Of a DNA stretch of 34,735 bases, positions 1 through 8,288 are shown piece by piece. The notes below the pieces were generated by a model, which was not told the origin of the DNA, did not search any database, and was given only the letters and a program-made list of their open reading frames with translations. Source of the stretch: Thermoplasmata archaeon. Lineage in GTDB: Archaea > Thermoplasmatota > E2 > JACPAO01 > JAHFTW01. Each line of letters begins with the position of its first letter. Positions within the stretch are counted from its first letter, which is position 1. A program made the translations under genes and the position numbers. The stretch spans positions 1-34,735 of the forward strand of contig JAHFTW010000014.1 in assembly GCA_023269235.1 (NCBI GenBank), in the 5' to 3' direction.

Positions 1-19
1 TCGGAAACAGATATATGCG

Positions 20-36
20 GAATTACACGGTAATTC
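20..36. repeat. Perfect 7-3-7 palindrome upstream of terminase
   Basis: GAATTAC, a 3-base spacer and GTAATTC form a perfect inverted repeat. It lies in an unusually AT-rich stretch about 90 bases before the small terminase gene. It could be a late-gene regulator site or part of the packaging (cos/pac) region; nothing in the sequence decides between these. If the genome is circular, it would lie inside a small coding frame that starts at 34714. Confidence 0.45.
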
Positions 37-126
37 ACTACGAACCAACGCAACGCGTCAACGAACCGGCGAATCACAACGAGGCAACCATGGGCCATCG
101 AATCAGCACCGGGACAGGGGCGTGCC

Positions 127-654
127 ATGCCCCGTGAGAAGCGCGACTTCCCCCCGGAGATCTTGGCTCGGATGCGCGCCGGCGAGCGCGCGGGCAAGAG
201 CGCGAAGGTCATCGCGGCGGAGCTGACGAAGGCGGGCGTCGAGGGAGCGAGCGCGGCGACCGTGAGCCGGCGCCTCCGCGAGCTCCGAGGCCAGCCGGCC
301 AAGCTCCGGACGCTGAAGGGGGAGGCGCCGAAGCGAGCGGTGCAGACGGCGCCGACGGCGGAGGCCCCCCCGCTTCCGGAGACGCCCGAGGACATCCCCG
401 ACGGAACGGACGTGAGCACGCTCGACCACTGGATCGAGGTCGCGAAGCGGAACGGGGCCACGGCCGAGACCGAGAAGAACCTCGCCGGGATCGGGGCCAT
501 GGGCAGGCTCGTGGCGACGCTGCTCGAGCACCGTCGGAAGGCGACGCCGGACCCGAAGCCGGACCCGAACGAGCACCCGGACATGGTCGCGGCGGCGAAG
601 CGCGCGCGGGAGGACCTGCACACGCTGATCAGCACGGCGGTGGGCCGTGAGTGA
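127..654 (+). CDS. Small terminase subunit-like DNA-binding protein
   Basis: This 175-aa protein sits directly before the large terminase, where phages usually encode the small subunit that recognises the packaging site. Residues 10-52 (ILARMRAGERAGKSAKVIAA, then a second helix with SAATVSRRLREL) read as a helix-turn-helix of the resolvase/terminase type. A Pro/Ala-rich linker at about 60-95 leads to a helical C-terminal half, consistent with an oligomerisation domain. The ATG at 127 is preceded by an AGGGG element. The stop overlaps the GTG start of the large subunit by 8 bases, so translation is probably coupled. The assignment rests on position plus the HTH; I cannot name a specific family. 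Confidence 0.7.
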   Translation: MPREKRDFPPEILARMRAGERAGKSAKVIAAELTKAGVEGASAATVSRRLRELRGQPAKLRTLKGEAPKRAVQTAPTAEAPPLPETPEDIPDGTDVSTLDHWIEVAKRNGATAETEKNLAGIGAMGRLVATLLEHRRKATPDPKPDPNEHPDMVAAAKRAREDLHTLISTAVGRE

Positions 655-2146
655 CTCGCTCGCCGCGCAGGAGATGGATCGGCTCGTGGCGACGCACGGC
701 AAGGCCGGCGCTCACCGCACGCTCGACCTCATCCTCGACGAGCTCTCCGTCGTCGCGCTCGCCGCCCTGGCCCACGACTGGCGCGAGTTCTGGGCGCGGC
801 CGAAGCAGCTTCCGCCGGACGGTGAGTGGCGCTCCTGGGGCTTCCTCGCGGCGCGCGCGTTCGGCAAGACGAGGGCGGTCGCGGAGCACATCAACAGCGA
901 GGTCGAGGCCGGGCGCGCGCGGTCGGTGGGCCTCTGCGCGCAGAACGAGGACAAGACGGTCGAGCTGCAGGTCGAGAACCTGATCAAGTTCGCGCCGCCG
1001 TGGTTTCGTCCGGAGTACGTCCCGAGCGCGCTCACGCTCGTGTGGCCGAACGGCGCGACGGCGAACGTCCGCACGCCCGAAGCCCCGGGACCCATCCGCG
1101 GAGGGAACCACGAGATCGCGTGGCTCTCGGAGATCCAGTCGTGGCCCACGGCGACAAGGGAGGAGGCCTACGCGAACTTCCTCTTCGCCACACGCATCGG
1201 GTACGCGCACACGATCTGGGACGCCACGCCGAAGAAGAGGCACCCGATCCTCCTGTCGCTGCTCGCTCGGTCGGCGGCGGAACCCACGAAGCATGTGGTC
1301 GTGCGCGGCACGATCCGCGAGGCCTCGCGTCACCTGGCGGTGGGCGTGATCGACGACCTCGAGCGCGAGTGGGCGGGGACGTCGCGCGGGAAGGAAGAGC
1401 TCGGCGGCGAGATGCTCGACGACGACGACGGCGCGCTCGTGAAGCAGGTCACGCTCGACGACAACCGGCGGCACAAGCCCGCGAACTTCTCGCGGAAGGC
1501 GATCGGGATCGACCCTGCGGTAACGACGCGCGGCGGATCCGACCGCACCGGGATCAGCGTCGCGGGGCTCGGGACGGACGATCGTCTGTACGTGCTCGCG
1601 GACCTCTCGGGGAAGCATGACGCAACGAAGTGGGCGCTCCTCACGCTCGAGACGTACGTGAACGAGGGGTGTGACCTCGTCGTCGTCGAGACGAACAAGG
1701 GCGGCAACCTGCTCGTGCAGAACCTCCGCGCCGTCGCGAAGGACATCGGCCTGAAGATCGAGGTCGTGGACGAGAAGTGGCGCCCCCATCGCGTCGCGGG
1801 GACCGTCTTCGTGAGGGAGATCTTCTCACGCGGGGAGAAGTCGGACCGAGCGCGGCCGCTGGCCACGGCCTACGAGCGCGGTCGGGTCTCGCACGTGATC
1901 GGCGTCGACCTCGTGGCGCTCGAGGACATCCTCACGACGTGGAAGCCCGAGCCTGGCCAGCGTTCCCCGGACCCGCTCGAGGCCCTCGTCCACGTCGCGG
2001 GCGAGCTCCTGGGCCTCTCCCAGGACCGGATCGATCCGAGCGTCGGCTTCAAGGGGATCGTCGAGATGGGGCGGAAGGTGATCGCGCCGGCCGGGCGGGG
2101 CTCCCTGCCGCTGTCCGGCGGCGGTGGGCGCGGCGGGCGCATCTGA
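647..2146 (+). CDS. Terminase large subunit (packaging ATPase-nuclease)
   Basis: This 499-aa packaging motor would cut concatemeric or circular DNA and pump it into the prohead. A Walker A-like loop AARAFGKTR is at residues 68-76, with Ala where the first Gly is usual. A Walker B-like segment EIAWLSEIQSW starts near 156. The RNase H-like nuclease domain begins near 285 with IGIDPA followed by SDRTGISVAG, then VVVETNKGGN near 345 and the acidic PDPLEALVHV near 440, the usual three acidic positions. The length matches phage large terminases of the Mu gp28 kind. The GTG start at 647 overlaps the preceding gene. Unusually, the next gene (portal) is on the opposite strand and converges on it. Confidence 0.92.
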   Translation: MSDSLAAQEMDRLVATHGKAGAHRTLDLILDELSVVALAALAHDWREFWARPKQLPPDGEWRSWGFLAARAFGKTRAVAEHINSEVEAGRARSVGLCAQNEDKTVELQVENLIKFAPPWFRPEYVPSALTLVWPNGATANVRTPEAPGPIRGGNHEIAWLSEIQSWPTATREEAYANFLFATRIGYAHTIWDATPKKRHPILLSLLARSAAEPTKHVVVRGTIREASRHLAVGVIDDLEREWAGTSRGKEELGGEMLDDDDGALVKQVTLDDNRRHKPANFSRKAIGIDPAVTTRGGSDRTGISVAGLGTDDRLYVLADLSGKHDATKWALLTLETYVNEGCDLVVVETNKGGNLLVQNLRAVAKDIGLKIEVVDEKWRPHRVAGTVFVREIFSRGEKSDRARPLATAYERGRVSHVIGVDLVALEDILTTWKPEPGQRSPDPLEALVHVAGELLGLSQDRIDPSVGFKGIVEMGRKVIAPAGRGSLPLSGGGGRGGRI

Positions 2147-2233
2147 GGCGGTACTCCCGCTCGACGACGCGCCAGAGGTCGGTCGCGCGGAAGGCCTCTC
2201 GTAGCTCGCGCGCTTGCGCTCGCGTCCAGGAGC

Positions 2234-3571
2234 TCACGGCACGACGCGAAGAGCAGGCGGGGCATCCGCTGCAGTCGGCGTCGGTGCTTGGACGGTGATG
2301 ATGGGAGCGCGGACGCCGTAGTCGGCGGCGAGCCCGTCGACGTATTCCTGGGTGATCGGGAGGCCGGCGTCCTTCATACCCTTGAGGGCGGCGCTGAAGG
2401 CCGCGTTGCGCTTTCCGAGCGACTCCTTGACGGCGTCGGCGTCGGCATCGGGGATCACGTAGCGACGCGAGGGAGCGAGCGACGAGTCGCCGAAGTTGCA
2501 GGCGGCCCATGGTTCGATCACGCCCGTCTGGATCGCCCGCTCGATGCACGCGAGATCGCCCTGGACCTTCGTCGTCGCGACACCGAAGAGCGTTGCGATG
2601 TCGACGCCGGGAGCTCCTCCGTTCGTGCCAAGGGTGCCGTCGGTGCCGAGGTAGATGCGTGCGGCGGATCGTTCGGCATTCCCGACGAGCTCGGCGAAGA
2701 TCTGCCAGGCCGTGCTCGTGTTGGTGAGGAAGTCGGTCTTCGCCCCCGCGGGACGCAACCCGACGGGAGCGTCAGAGCTGGCGATGTCGCGGAGGAGGTC
2801 GATGAAGTCCTGGGCGTCGACGGTGAGCCCGTTGACGTCGCGCAACGGCATCCCGGCGGGCATCTCGCCGATCACCTTTGCGGAGCCGTGAGCGACGGAA
2901 CCCTTCGCCCAGTCTCGGATCGCGAACGCGTGGCGCGCCCAGACCATCGCGGCGGCGAGGATCGCACCGTTCTTCCACGGCTCGATCTCGCCCTCCTGGA
3001 AGATGACCCAGCGGCCGTCCCCATGGGTGATCTTCTCGAGACCACCTTCCTCGGTCTGCGTCATGAAGCATCGCTCGGTCGGAAACCAGTAGACCCACTC
3101 GATGGGCCACGGCTGAAGAGAGAAGTCGACCCGAGAGCCGTCCTCGCGGGGCGCGGCGGTGTTGACGGCGAAGGCGACGGAATGGTCGATGAGCGTCCCG
3201 TGAATGTCGCGGAGCGCGTTCGGAGTGATACCGACTCCGCCGAGACCGAAGAGCGCCTCACCCTCGCCGGCAATCGTCGCTCCGCGCGCCCCCTTGGCGG
3301 GGATGAGCTCGACGCCTAGGCACCGCTGAGGAGCGAGCCGGTTCTCGCGCGCGACGGCGAGCGCGTCGTCGGTGCGCATGCTCTCAGCGAGCCGCGCTGG
3401 CAGCCGAAACTTGCCCGCCATCTGCGCATCGCGCGCGGTGACGATGTCCGAGAGCTTCCAGGAGTATGCGCCGGAGGAGACGATGGGCGGCCGGATCTCG
3501 GCGCGCAGCTTCGGGACCGAGAACTCCGAGGCGGTCCGAATCTTCCTCGCCCGCTTCGTCGGTGCTCCCAT
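2234..3571 (-). CDS. Portal protein, Mu gp29-like (DUF935)
   Basis: This 445-aa protein resembles the DUF935/Mu gp29 portal family, which forms the dodecameric DNA entry pore of the head. Seen are a YSWKLSDIVTARDAQ segment near residue 37, PWPIEWVYWFPTERCF in the middle, the AARIYLGTDGTLGTNGG stretch typical of the conserved portal core near 305, and a C-terminal helical segment with ITQEYVDGLAADYGV. The gene is antisense to every other virion gene and sits between large terminase and protease, where a forward portal is expected. It must have its own promoter, probably in the AT-rich gap after 3571. No SPP1 gp7/Mu F-type minor head gene, normally next to the portal, is visible. The ATG at 3571 lacks a clear ribosome site. 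Confidence 0.82.
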   Translation of the reverse strand: MGAPTKRARKIRTASEFSVPKLRAEIRPPIVSSGAYSWKLSDIVTARDAQMAGKFRLPARLAESMRTDDALAVARENRLAPQRCLGVELIPAKGARGATIAGEGEALFGLGGVGITPNALRDIHGTLIDHSVAFAVNTAAPREDGSRVDFSLQPWPIEWVYWFPTERCFMTQTEEGGLEKITHGDGRWVIFQEGEIEPWKNGAILAAAMVWARHAFAIRDWAKGSVAHGSAKVIGEMPAGMPLRDVNGLTVDAQDFIDLLRDIASSDAPVGLRPAGAKTDFLTNTSTAWQIFAELVGNAERSAARIYLGTDGTLGTNGGAPGVDIATLFGVATTKVQGDLACIERAIQTGVIEPWAACNFGDSSLAPSRRYVIPDADADAVKESLGKRNAAFSAALKGMKDAGLPITQEYVDGLAADYGVRAPIITVQAPTPTAADAPPALRVVP

Positions 3572-3633
3572 GCGGGAGAAATACCACCAAGAGTTCCGCG
3601 TGTCTTCAATTCCTTCAAAACTTCTTGAAACTA
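3572..3633. promoter_or_regulatory. Divergent AT-rich promoter region, portal/protease
   Basis: This gap between the divergent portal and protease genes is clearly richer in A and T than its surroundings. It contains TTCAA and TTGAA arms around 3615-3630. A promoter for the leftward portal gene has to lie here or just beyond, because no other leftward gene is upstream. I cannot assign convincing -35 and -10 boxes. Confidence 0.4.
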
Positions 3634-5094
3634 GTGAACGTTCGTGTAGCTTCGTGTTCAGTGCTTCCCCGGACGACGCGAACGCTCTCGATCTCTCTCG
3701 GCGAGGGCGACGCCCTCCCGACCGAGTTCCGGCTTTTCACGTCCGGCTGGAACGACACGGAGAACGGGCGATACCTCTTCGACGCCCAGGCCGCATCCGC
3801 GGTCATGACCGCGTACGCGAAGTGGGGAGTCGACCTGGCGATCGACCTCGAGCACCAGATGCTCGAGCCCGGCATCGCGCCGGACCCGACGGCGAAGGAC
3901 GCCCGCGGATGGTGCCGCCTCGAGCTGCGCGACGACGGGTCACTCTGGGCCGTGGGCGTGACGTGGACGGCCGACGGTGCTGCGCGCCTCAGTGAGAAGC
4001 GCCAGCGCTACGTCTCTCCCGCCTTCGGCGTGGATCCGGAGACGTCGCGCATCACCTCGATCCTGAACGTCGCGATCACCGCGATTCCCGCCACGCACGA
4101 CACGCCGGCGCTCGTTGCTGCGCGCAGGCAGATGCCGAAGGATCTGCGCAAGCTGGCGACGGGGCCGTCCTTCGACGACATCCGAATCGCGCTCGGCGAG
4201 GCCCTCGAAGTTCGGTACCGAGCGGCGGATCCGATGGCGGCCATGATGGGCTGTCCGTGGGTGGTCGACGTCTACGACGCGACCGTCGTCTACCAGATCG
4301 ACGGCGGCTACTGGGAGGTCCCCTACACCCTCGACGGCGCGACCGTCGCCCTCGGCGAGCCCGCCGTCGCAGTCGTTCGCTCCTTCGTCCCTGCGGCCCC
4401 TGCGCCTGTTCCCGTCACGACCACCAAGAAGAAGACGGCGAAGCTCGCCGTCGGAGGCACCGGCATGGATCCGAAGCTGATTCAACAGGCGCTCGACGCC
4501 CTCATCGCGGGCGACGATGCGAAGTGCTCCGAGATCCTCAAGGGTCTCGTGGCCAGCGCCGCGGGCGCGGACACCGACGCTGCGACCGAAGACGCTCCGC
4601 CGCCCAAGGGCGATGGTGGCGCCGATGAAAACGTCGAGGCCGCTGCGGAGGTTGCGGCCGCATCGGCTCGCATGCTGCGTCTGACGGGCGTTTCGACGTT
4701 CGTCGAAGCGGTCGAAGTACTGAGCACCTTCCGCGATTCGCATCTGAAGCTCGAGACCGAGCGCGCTGCGCTGGCCGCGGAACGCTCGACTCTCGAGGCC
4801 GCCGAGCGCCGCAAGGGCTGCGCGGACATGGTGCTCGCGTCCGCCCGCAAGCCTTCCGAGGTCTGGGCCGACGATTCGGCCACCGCGCCGAAGGCCTACC
4901 TCGCGGCGATGCCGATCGCCGACTTCCGCCAGTTCGTGAAGGACGCGCTCGCCGCGTCCTCCGGGAAGAAGACCACGAAGACCCCGCCGACCGTCGAGCT
5001 CGACGCGCACGGCCTCACGCCTGCGCAGCTCAAGATCTGCAAGGAAACCGGCTGCGATCCCGCCACCTTCGCGATGCTCAAGCGCCGCGCCTGA
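3634..5094 (+). CDS. Mu I-like head maturation protease/scaffold
   Basis: About 486 aa, resembling the Mu gpI family: an N-terminal prohead protease that cleaves head proteins during maturation, fused to a scaffold. The N-terminal third carries a GWNDTENGRYLFD stretch followed by VDLAIDLEHQ, the acidic/His motif of this family, and later NVAITAIPATHDTPAL. The C-terminal half is Ala/Glu-rich and helical (roughly 330-450), as expected for scaffold. In-frame GTG codons at 3634 and 3661 are both possible starts and neither has a good ribosome site. The frame stays open back to 3466, but that part overlaps the divergent portal gene. The capsid genes follow, matching the Mu order I, decoration, T. 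Confidence 0.82.
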   Translation: MNVRVASCSVLPRTTRTLSISLGEGDALPTEFRLFTSGWNDTENGRYLFDAQAASAVMTAYAKWGVDLAIDLEHQMLEPGIAPDPTAKDARGWCRLELRDDGSLWAVGVTWTADGAARLSEKRQRYVSPAFGVDPETSRITSILNVAITAIPATHDTPALVAARRQMPKDLRKLATGPSFDDIRIALGEALEVRYRAADPMAAMMGCPWVVDVYDATVVYQIDGGYWEVPYTLDGATVALGEPAVAVVRSFVPAAPAPVPVTTTKKKTAKLAVGGTGMDPKLIQQALDALIAGDDAKCSEILKGLVASAAGADTDAATEDAPPPKGDGGADENVEAAAEVAAASARMLRLTGVSTFVEAVEVLSTFRDSHLKLETERAALAAERSTLEAAERRKGCADMVLASARKPSEVWADDSATAPKAYLAAMPIADFRQFVKDALAASSGKKTTKTPPTVELDAHGLTPAQLKICKETGCDPATFAMLKRRA

Positions 5095-5114
5095 ACTGAG
5101 GAAAGAAGACCACC

Positions 5115-6188
5115 ATGAGCAACGCGACCGACAACCTCATCACGCTTCCCTACGGCAAGGGCGGGCGCCCCGTCGTTCTCCCCGTCGATGGTGGCTCGCA
5201 CCTGTACGCGGGCACCCTCGTCTCCCAGCTCACCGCGACGTCGATGCTCTGCCCCGGCTCGACCGCGTCGAGCGGCGCGGCGATCGGCGTGAACGTGGCC
5301 GAGGTGAACAACACCGGCGCAGACGGCGACAAGCGCGCCGAGATCATGACCGACGGGATCTTCCTCTTCGCCAACGGTACGGCGGGCGACGCCTGCTCCG
5401 AGGCGACGGCGATGTTCTCGATCGTCTACATGGGCGACGATCACACGATCTTCGACAACTCGAACGGGTCGACGCTGCAGCCCGCCGGCCGCTTCTGCGG
5501 AATGGAGCCCGACGGTCGCGTCCGCGTCTTCGTCGGCATGTCGAACCTGGGCGACGCGATCAACTCCGCCGCCCTGGTGACGATCGCCGATACGGGCAAC
5601 TTCACGACCGCCGCCGACGTCGAGGCCGCGCTCGCGGAGCTCTACCAGAATCTCGAGACGACCAACGCCGTCGTCGCGATCCCGCTCAACGCATTCACCG
5701 CGGCGGACGCCACCCCGCTGGCGAAGTTCGCCTCGGCCGGTACCCCGACCTTCGGCCTCAACCTGGCCGACTCCGAGGCCCTCAACATCCGCTGGAACAA
5801 CGACGCGACCCCCGGCACTGCGCTCTGCCAGATCCCGCTCCCCCTCGACCTCGACGACACCGCGGCTGCGGAGCTCGAGTTCATCTGCTCGAAGAGCGGC
5901 GCGACGGTGGGCGACGCGACGACCCTGACGATCACGGCCTTCATCCTCGTCGTCGGCGACGCGCACGACGCCGATGCCAACTGCGGCGGCGTGACGAACG
6001 CCCTCGTCGGCAACGCGACGGCGAAGACCACGGCGAAGCTCTCGCTCACGATCGCCGCGGGAGACATCCAGCCTGGCGCCCGGACCATGACCTTCACGGT
6101 CACGCCGACGGCCGGCCTGCTCGGCACCGACGACCTCATGATCCACGCCGTGAACCTTCGCTACAAGCGCAAGATCCTCACCTCGTAA
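5115..6188 (+). CDS. Head decoration/fibre-like protein
   Basis: This 357-aa protein lies between the protease and the major capsid gene, where Mu-like phages place capsid-stabilising proteins. The N-terminal 110 residues (LITLPYGKGGRPVVLPV, then GAAIGVNVAEV and the region around MTDGIFLFANG) look like a small beta-barrel capsid cement domain of the DUF2190/decoration type. The remainder, about 180-357, is a Thr/Ala-rich beta-sandwich ending in IHAVNLRYKRK, resembling phage head-fibre or jelly-roll domains. A good AGGAAAG ribosome site precedes the ATG. It is probably displayed on the capsid surface. The two-domain architecture is seen directly; the function is inferred. Confidence 0.62.
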   Translation: MSNATDNLITLPYGKGGRPVVLPVDGGSHLYAGTLVSQLTATSMLCPGSTASSGAAIGVNVAEVNNTGADGDKRAEIMTDGIFLFANGTAGDACSEATAMFSIVYMGDDHTIFDNSNGSTLQPAGRFCGMEPDGRVRVFVGMSNLGDAINSAALVTIADTGNFTTAADVEAALAELYQNLETTNAVVAIPLNAFTAADATPLAKFASAGTPTFGLNLADSEALNIRWNNDATPGTALCQIPLPLDLDDTAAAELEFICSKSGATVGDATTLTITAFILVVGDAHDADANCGGVTNALVGNATAKTTAKLSLTIAAGDIQPGARTMTFTVTPTAGLLGTDDLMIHAVNLRYKRKILTS

Positions 6189-6215
6189 GAGCGGAAAGAA
6201 GCGCAGGAGAACACC

Positions 6216-7190
6216 ATGACGAATCCGCTTTACACGATCGAGACTCTTCCGACCGACGACCAGGCAGCGATCCGCGAGTTCGACGATCGCTACATCGCGT
6301 CGATCGGCGCCGCCCCTCCCCCGGCTTGGTTCGACTTCGGCGATCTGCTCCCCGCGGGCTCGCCGATGGTGACCTTCCCGATCTCGTCCCTCGCGTTGAA
6401 GTACGCGCAGACGGAAGGCGAGAGCCGCTTCAAGAAGCTGCGCGCCAAGTCGTTCGACCTGAAGGCCCAGGAGTTCGATGTCGGCATCGAGGCGAAGCTT
6501 CTCGATCTGACGACGCAGATCTTCGCCTATCGCAACTGGCAGCAGGGTCCGGCCCGGATGATGCTCGCCGAGGCGCGCCTCCGGAACAAGTCGATCGCGA
6601 CGCTGCTCGAGGCGGGCGCGAGCACCCCCTGGGTCGACGGGGTCAACTTCTTCAGCGCGAGCCACCTGTGCGATCTCGTCAACGCTGGCTCCGGCACCTG
6701 GGGCAACTACCAGTCCGTGGCCGCGGACGTGACCGACATGTCGAAGCTCAAGGCCGAGGTCACTGCGATGCAGGGTGCCCTCGACGAGAACGGCGACAAG
6801 ATCGGAGCGGACCCGGACACCATCCTCGTTCCCACGGCCAAGTACGAGCCGCTGAAGTTCGCGCTCGCGCAGCAGCTCATGCTCGAGAACGGCACCGGCA
6901 GCGCGGGCGTCACGAACCCCTACGCGGGGAAGTTCAACGTGGTCCACGTCCCCGAGCTGACGGCCGCGAACGACTGGTACCTGATCGACTCGAAGCTCCG
7001 TGCCTCGAGTGGCCTGCCCCCGTGGCTCGCGCTTCGGTACACGACCCCGAACCCGGCGCTTCAGTTGCGCCACTGGGACGAGTCGAGCGACTTCTTCAAG
7101 AACACCGGCTCGATCAAGGTGTCCTCGCACCTCTGGTACGGCTTCGCGCTCGGTTTCCCGCACGCGATCCGCAAGGTCGTCGGCGCGTAA
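6216..7190 (+). CDS. Major capsid protein, Mu gpT-like
   Basis: This 324-aa product resembles the Mu gpT major head subunit (HK97 fold). Features seen are the N-terminal YTIETLPTDDQAAIREFDDRYIA-type helix, then AKSFDLKAQEFDVGIEAKLLD, GARTLLEA-like ATLLEAGAS near residue 130, and a C-terminal WYLIDSK, SSGLPPWLALRY and HLWYGFALGFPHAIRKV. Length and internal landmarks match the family. An AGGAG site precedes the ATG. A strong hairpin directly after the gene may limit read-through, consistent with the need for far more capsid than neck protein. Confidence 0.9.
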   Translation: MTNPLYTIETLPTDDQAAIREFDDRYIASIGAAPPPAWFDFGDLLPAGSPMVTFPISSLALKYAQTEGESRFKKLRAKSFDLKAQEFDVGIEAKLLDLTTQIFAYRNWQQGPARMMLAEARLRNKSIATLLEAGASTPWVDGVNFFSASHLCDLVNAGSGTWGNYQSVAADVTDMSKLKAEVTAMQGALDENGDKIGADPDTILVPTAKYEPLKFALAQQLMLENGTGSAGVTNPYAGKFNVVHVPELTAANDWYLIDSKLRASSGLPPWLALRYTTPNPALQLRHWDESSDFFKNTGSIKVSSHLWYGFALGFPHAIRKVVGA

Positions 7191-7211
7191 GCGTCGTCCT
7201 TCTCCGCATCG

Positions 7212-7242
7212 GCCCCGCACCCCTCTCGCGAGGGGCCGGGGC
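7212..7242 (+). terminator. Two-tier hairpin after major capsid gene
   Basis: GCCCCG (7212-7217) pairs with CGGGGC (7237-7242), and CCCCTC (7220-7225) pairs with GAGGGG (7230-7235) around a TCGC loop. Only three T follow, so this may be a partial (attenuating) terminator rather than a full stop. The hairpin also precedes the GTG start at 7252, so it could affect that gene's translation. Confidence 0.55.
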
Positions 7243-7251
7243 TTTCGCGGT

Positions 7252-7896
7252 GTGACTGCCTACGCGACAGCTCGGGACCTCTACACGTACGCGCTCCGGC
7301 GCGGCGTGCTGGTCAACGACGGCCGCCTCTGCGCCTCCGCGGTCGCGTCGACGGATACGCTCGAGCTCGACGGCCACCTCTTCGAGACGGACGACGCGGT
7401 GACCCTGCGCGTCACGGATGGCGGCACGATGCCGGCGCCGCTCGTCGCGGGGACGGTCTACTACGTGATCCGCCTGACGGATGCGACGTTCAAGCTCGCC
7501 GCGACGGCGGGCGGCACGGCGATCAACCTGTCGATCGACGGTGTCAACGTCGTCGTGAAGGCGGAGCTCCCGATCGCGGAGCTGCTCGAGGCCTACTCGC
7601 GCTTCGTCGACGACTTCATCCCGGCGCACCTCGTGCCGATGACGGCTCCCTATCCGGTGACGGTCGTCCGCATCGTGTGCGAGCTCACCGCGGCGAAGCT
7701 GCTCTCGCTCTCGGGCCAGGCATCCACGACGATGGCCGAGACGGAGCTCGCCGCGAAGGCCCAGCTCGAGCGGTGGGCCAAGGGCCTGCCGATTCGCGAC
7801 GCGTCTGCCTCGCCGAGCGCGAGCGGCGCGGTCTCGTCGTCGCTGAGCACCACTGCGCCAGACCCTCGCGGCTGGGGATCGGGGACGCTCCCGTGA
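7252..7896 (+). CDS. Neck/head-completion protein, Mu gp36-like with insert
   Basis: This 214-aa protein begins MTAYATARDLYTYALRRGVL, the opening typical of the Mu gp36/DUF1320 family, whose members sit between head and tail genes. The matching C-terminal helical part resumes at about 105 (PIAELLEAYSRFVDDFI) and continues through CELTAAKLLSLSG. Between residues about 36 and 104 is a beta-rich module (DAVTLRVTDGG, then PAPLVAGTVYYVIRL) that ordinary members of about 140 aa lack. I chose the GTG at 7252, which lies right after the hairpin and where the family homology begins; the frame stays open further upstream. The stop overlaps the next start in a GTGA junction. Confidence 0.7.
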   Translation: MTAYATARDLYTYALRRGVLVNDGRLCASAVASTDTLELDGHLFETDDAVTLRVTDGGTMPAPLVAGTVYYVIRLTDATFKLAATAGGTAINLSIDGVNVVVKAELPIAELLEAYSRFVDDFIPAHLVPMTAPYPVTVVRIVCELTAAKLLSLSGQASTTMAETELAAKAQLERWAKGLPIRDASASPSASGAVSSSLSTTAPDPRGWGSGTLP

Positions 7897-8288
7897 GCTT
7901 CGCCTCGCTCTCCCAGTTCACGGCGGACCTCCGCCGGCTTCCCCGCGTCGTCGCCCAGAAGGTGGCCACGGCGGCCGCGCCGGCGATCACCGCGCTTGCG
8001 CTCGAGACGTTCTACGCGGGCGAGAACGCCTACGGGACGACCTGGGCGCCTGGCGAGGAGGGACAGAAGGTGACCTTGCGCAAGACGGGCGCGCTCGCCC
8101 GCGGCGTGCACTACGTCGCGATCGGGACGAAGCTCCGCGTCGCCCTGGGCGTGCGCTACGCGAAGTACCAGATCGGCAAGCGTCCGGTGTTCCCCGGCCA
8201 GGGTGGGGCGCTCCCCATCGGCTACGTTCGCTCCTTGCAGCGCGCGGCCGTCGACGTGTGCCGCGCGGAAATGGGTGGCGCGCGATGA
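7893..8288 (+). CDS. Head-tail joining/tail completion protein
   Basis: This 131-aa basic protein, starting at a GTG that overlaps the preceding stop, sits between the gp36-like gene and the putative tail terminator. Its features are WAPGEEGQKVTLRKTGALARGV followed by VALGVRYAKYQIGKRPVFP. They are reminiscent of the HK97 gp10-like and phage virion morphogenesis families, where a basic K/R-T-G-x-L motif precedes an alignment of beta strands and a YAxYQxG loop. It probably helps seal the connector or completes the tail. The family assignment is tentative; the genomic position is the main support. Confidence 0.55.
   Translation: MSFASLSQFTADLRRLPRVVAQKVATAAAPAITALALETFYAGENAYGTTWAPGEEGQKVTLRKTGALARGVHYVAIGTKLRVALGVRYAKYQIGKRPVFPGQGGALPIGYVRSLQRAAVDVCRAEMGGAR

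Noticed and set aside
127-2146. Transposable (Mu-type) replication inferred from Mu-like head genes
   Set aside because: No transposase or MuB-like gene is seen and a tyrosine integrase with attP is present, so this is not a transposing phage.
2147-2233. Terminator between the convergent terminase and portal genes
   Set aside because: Only a weak AGAGG/CCTCT pairing and no T run; not enough to call.
4896-7220. Leftward open frame of 774 codons opposite capsid and protease genes
   Set aside because: Composition is Arg/Gly/Asp/Val-biased without domains. It mirrors the strong codon bias of clearly coding rightward genes; a GC-rich shadow.
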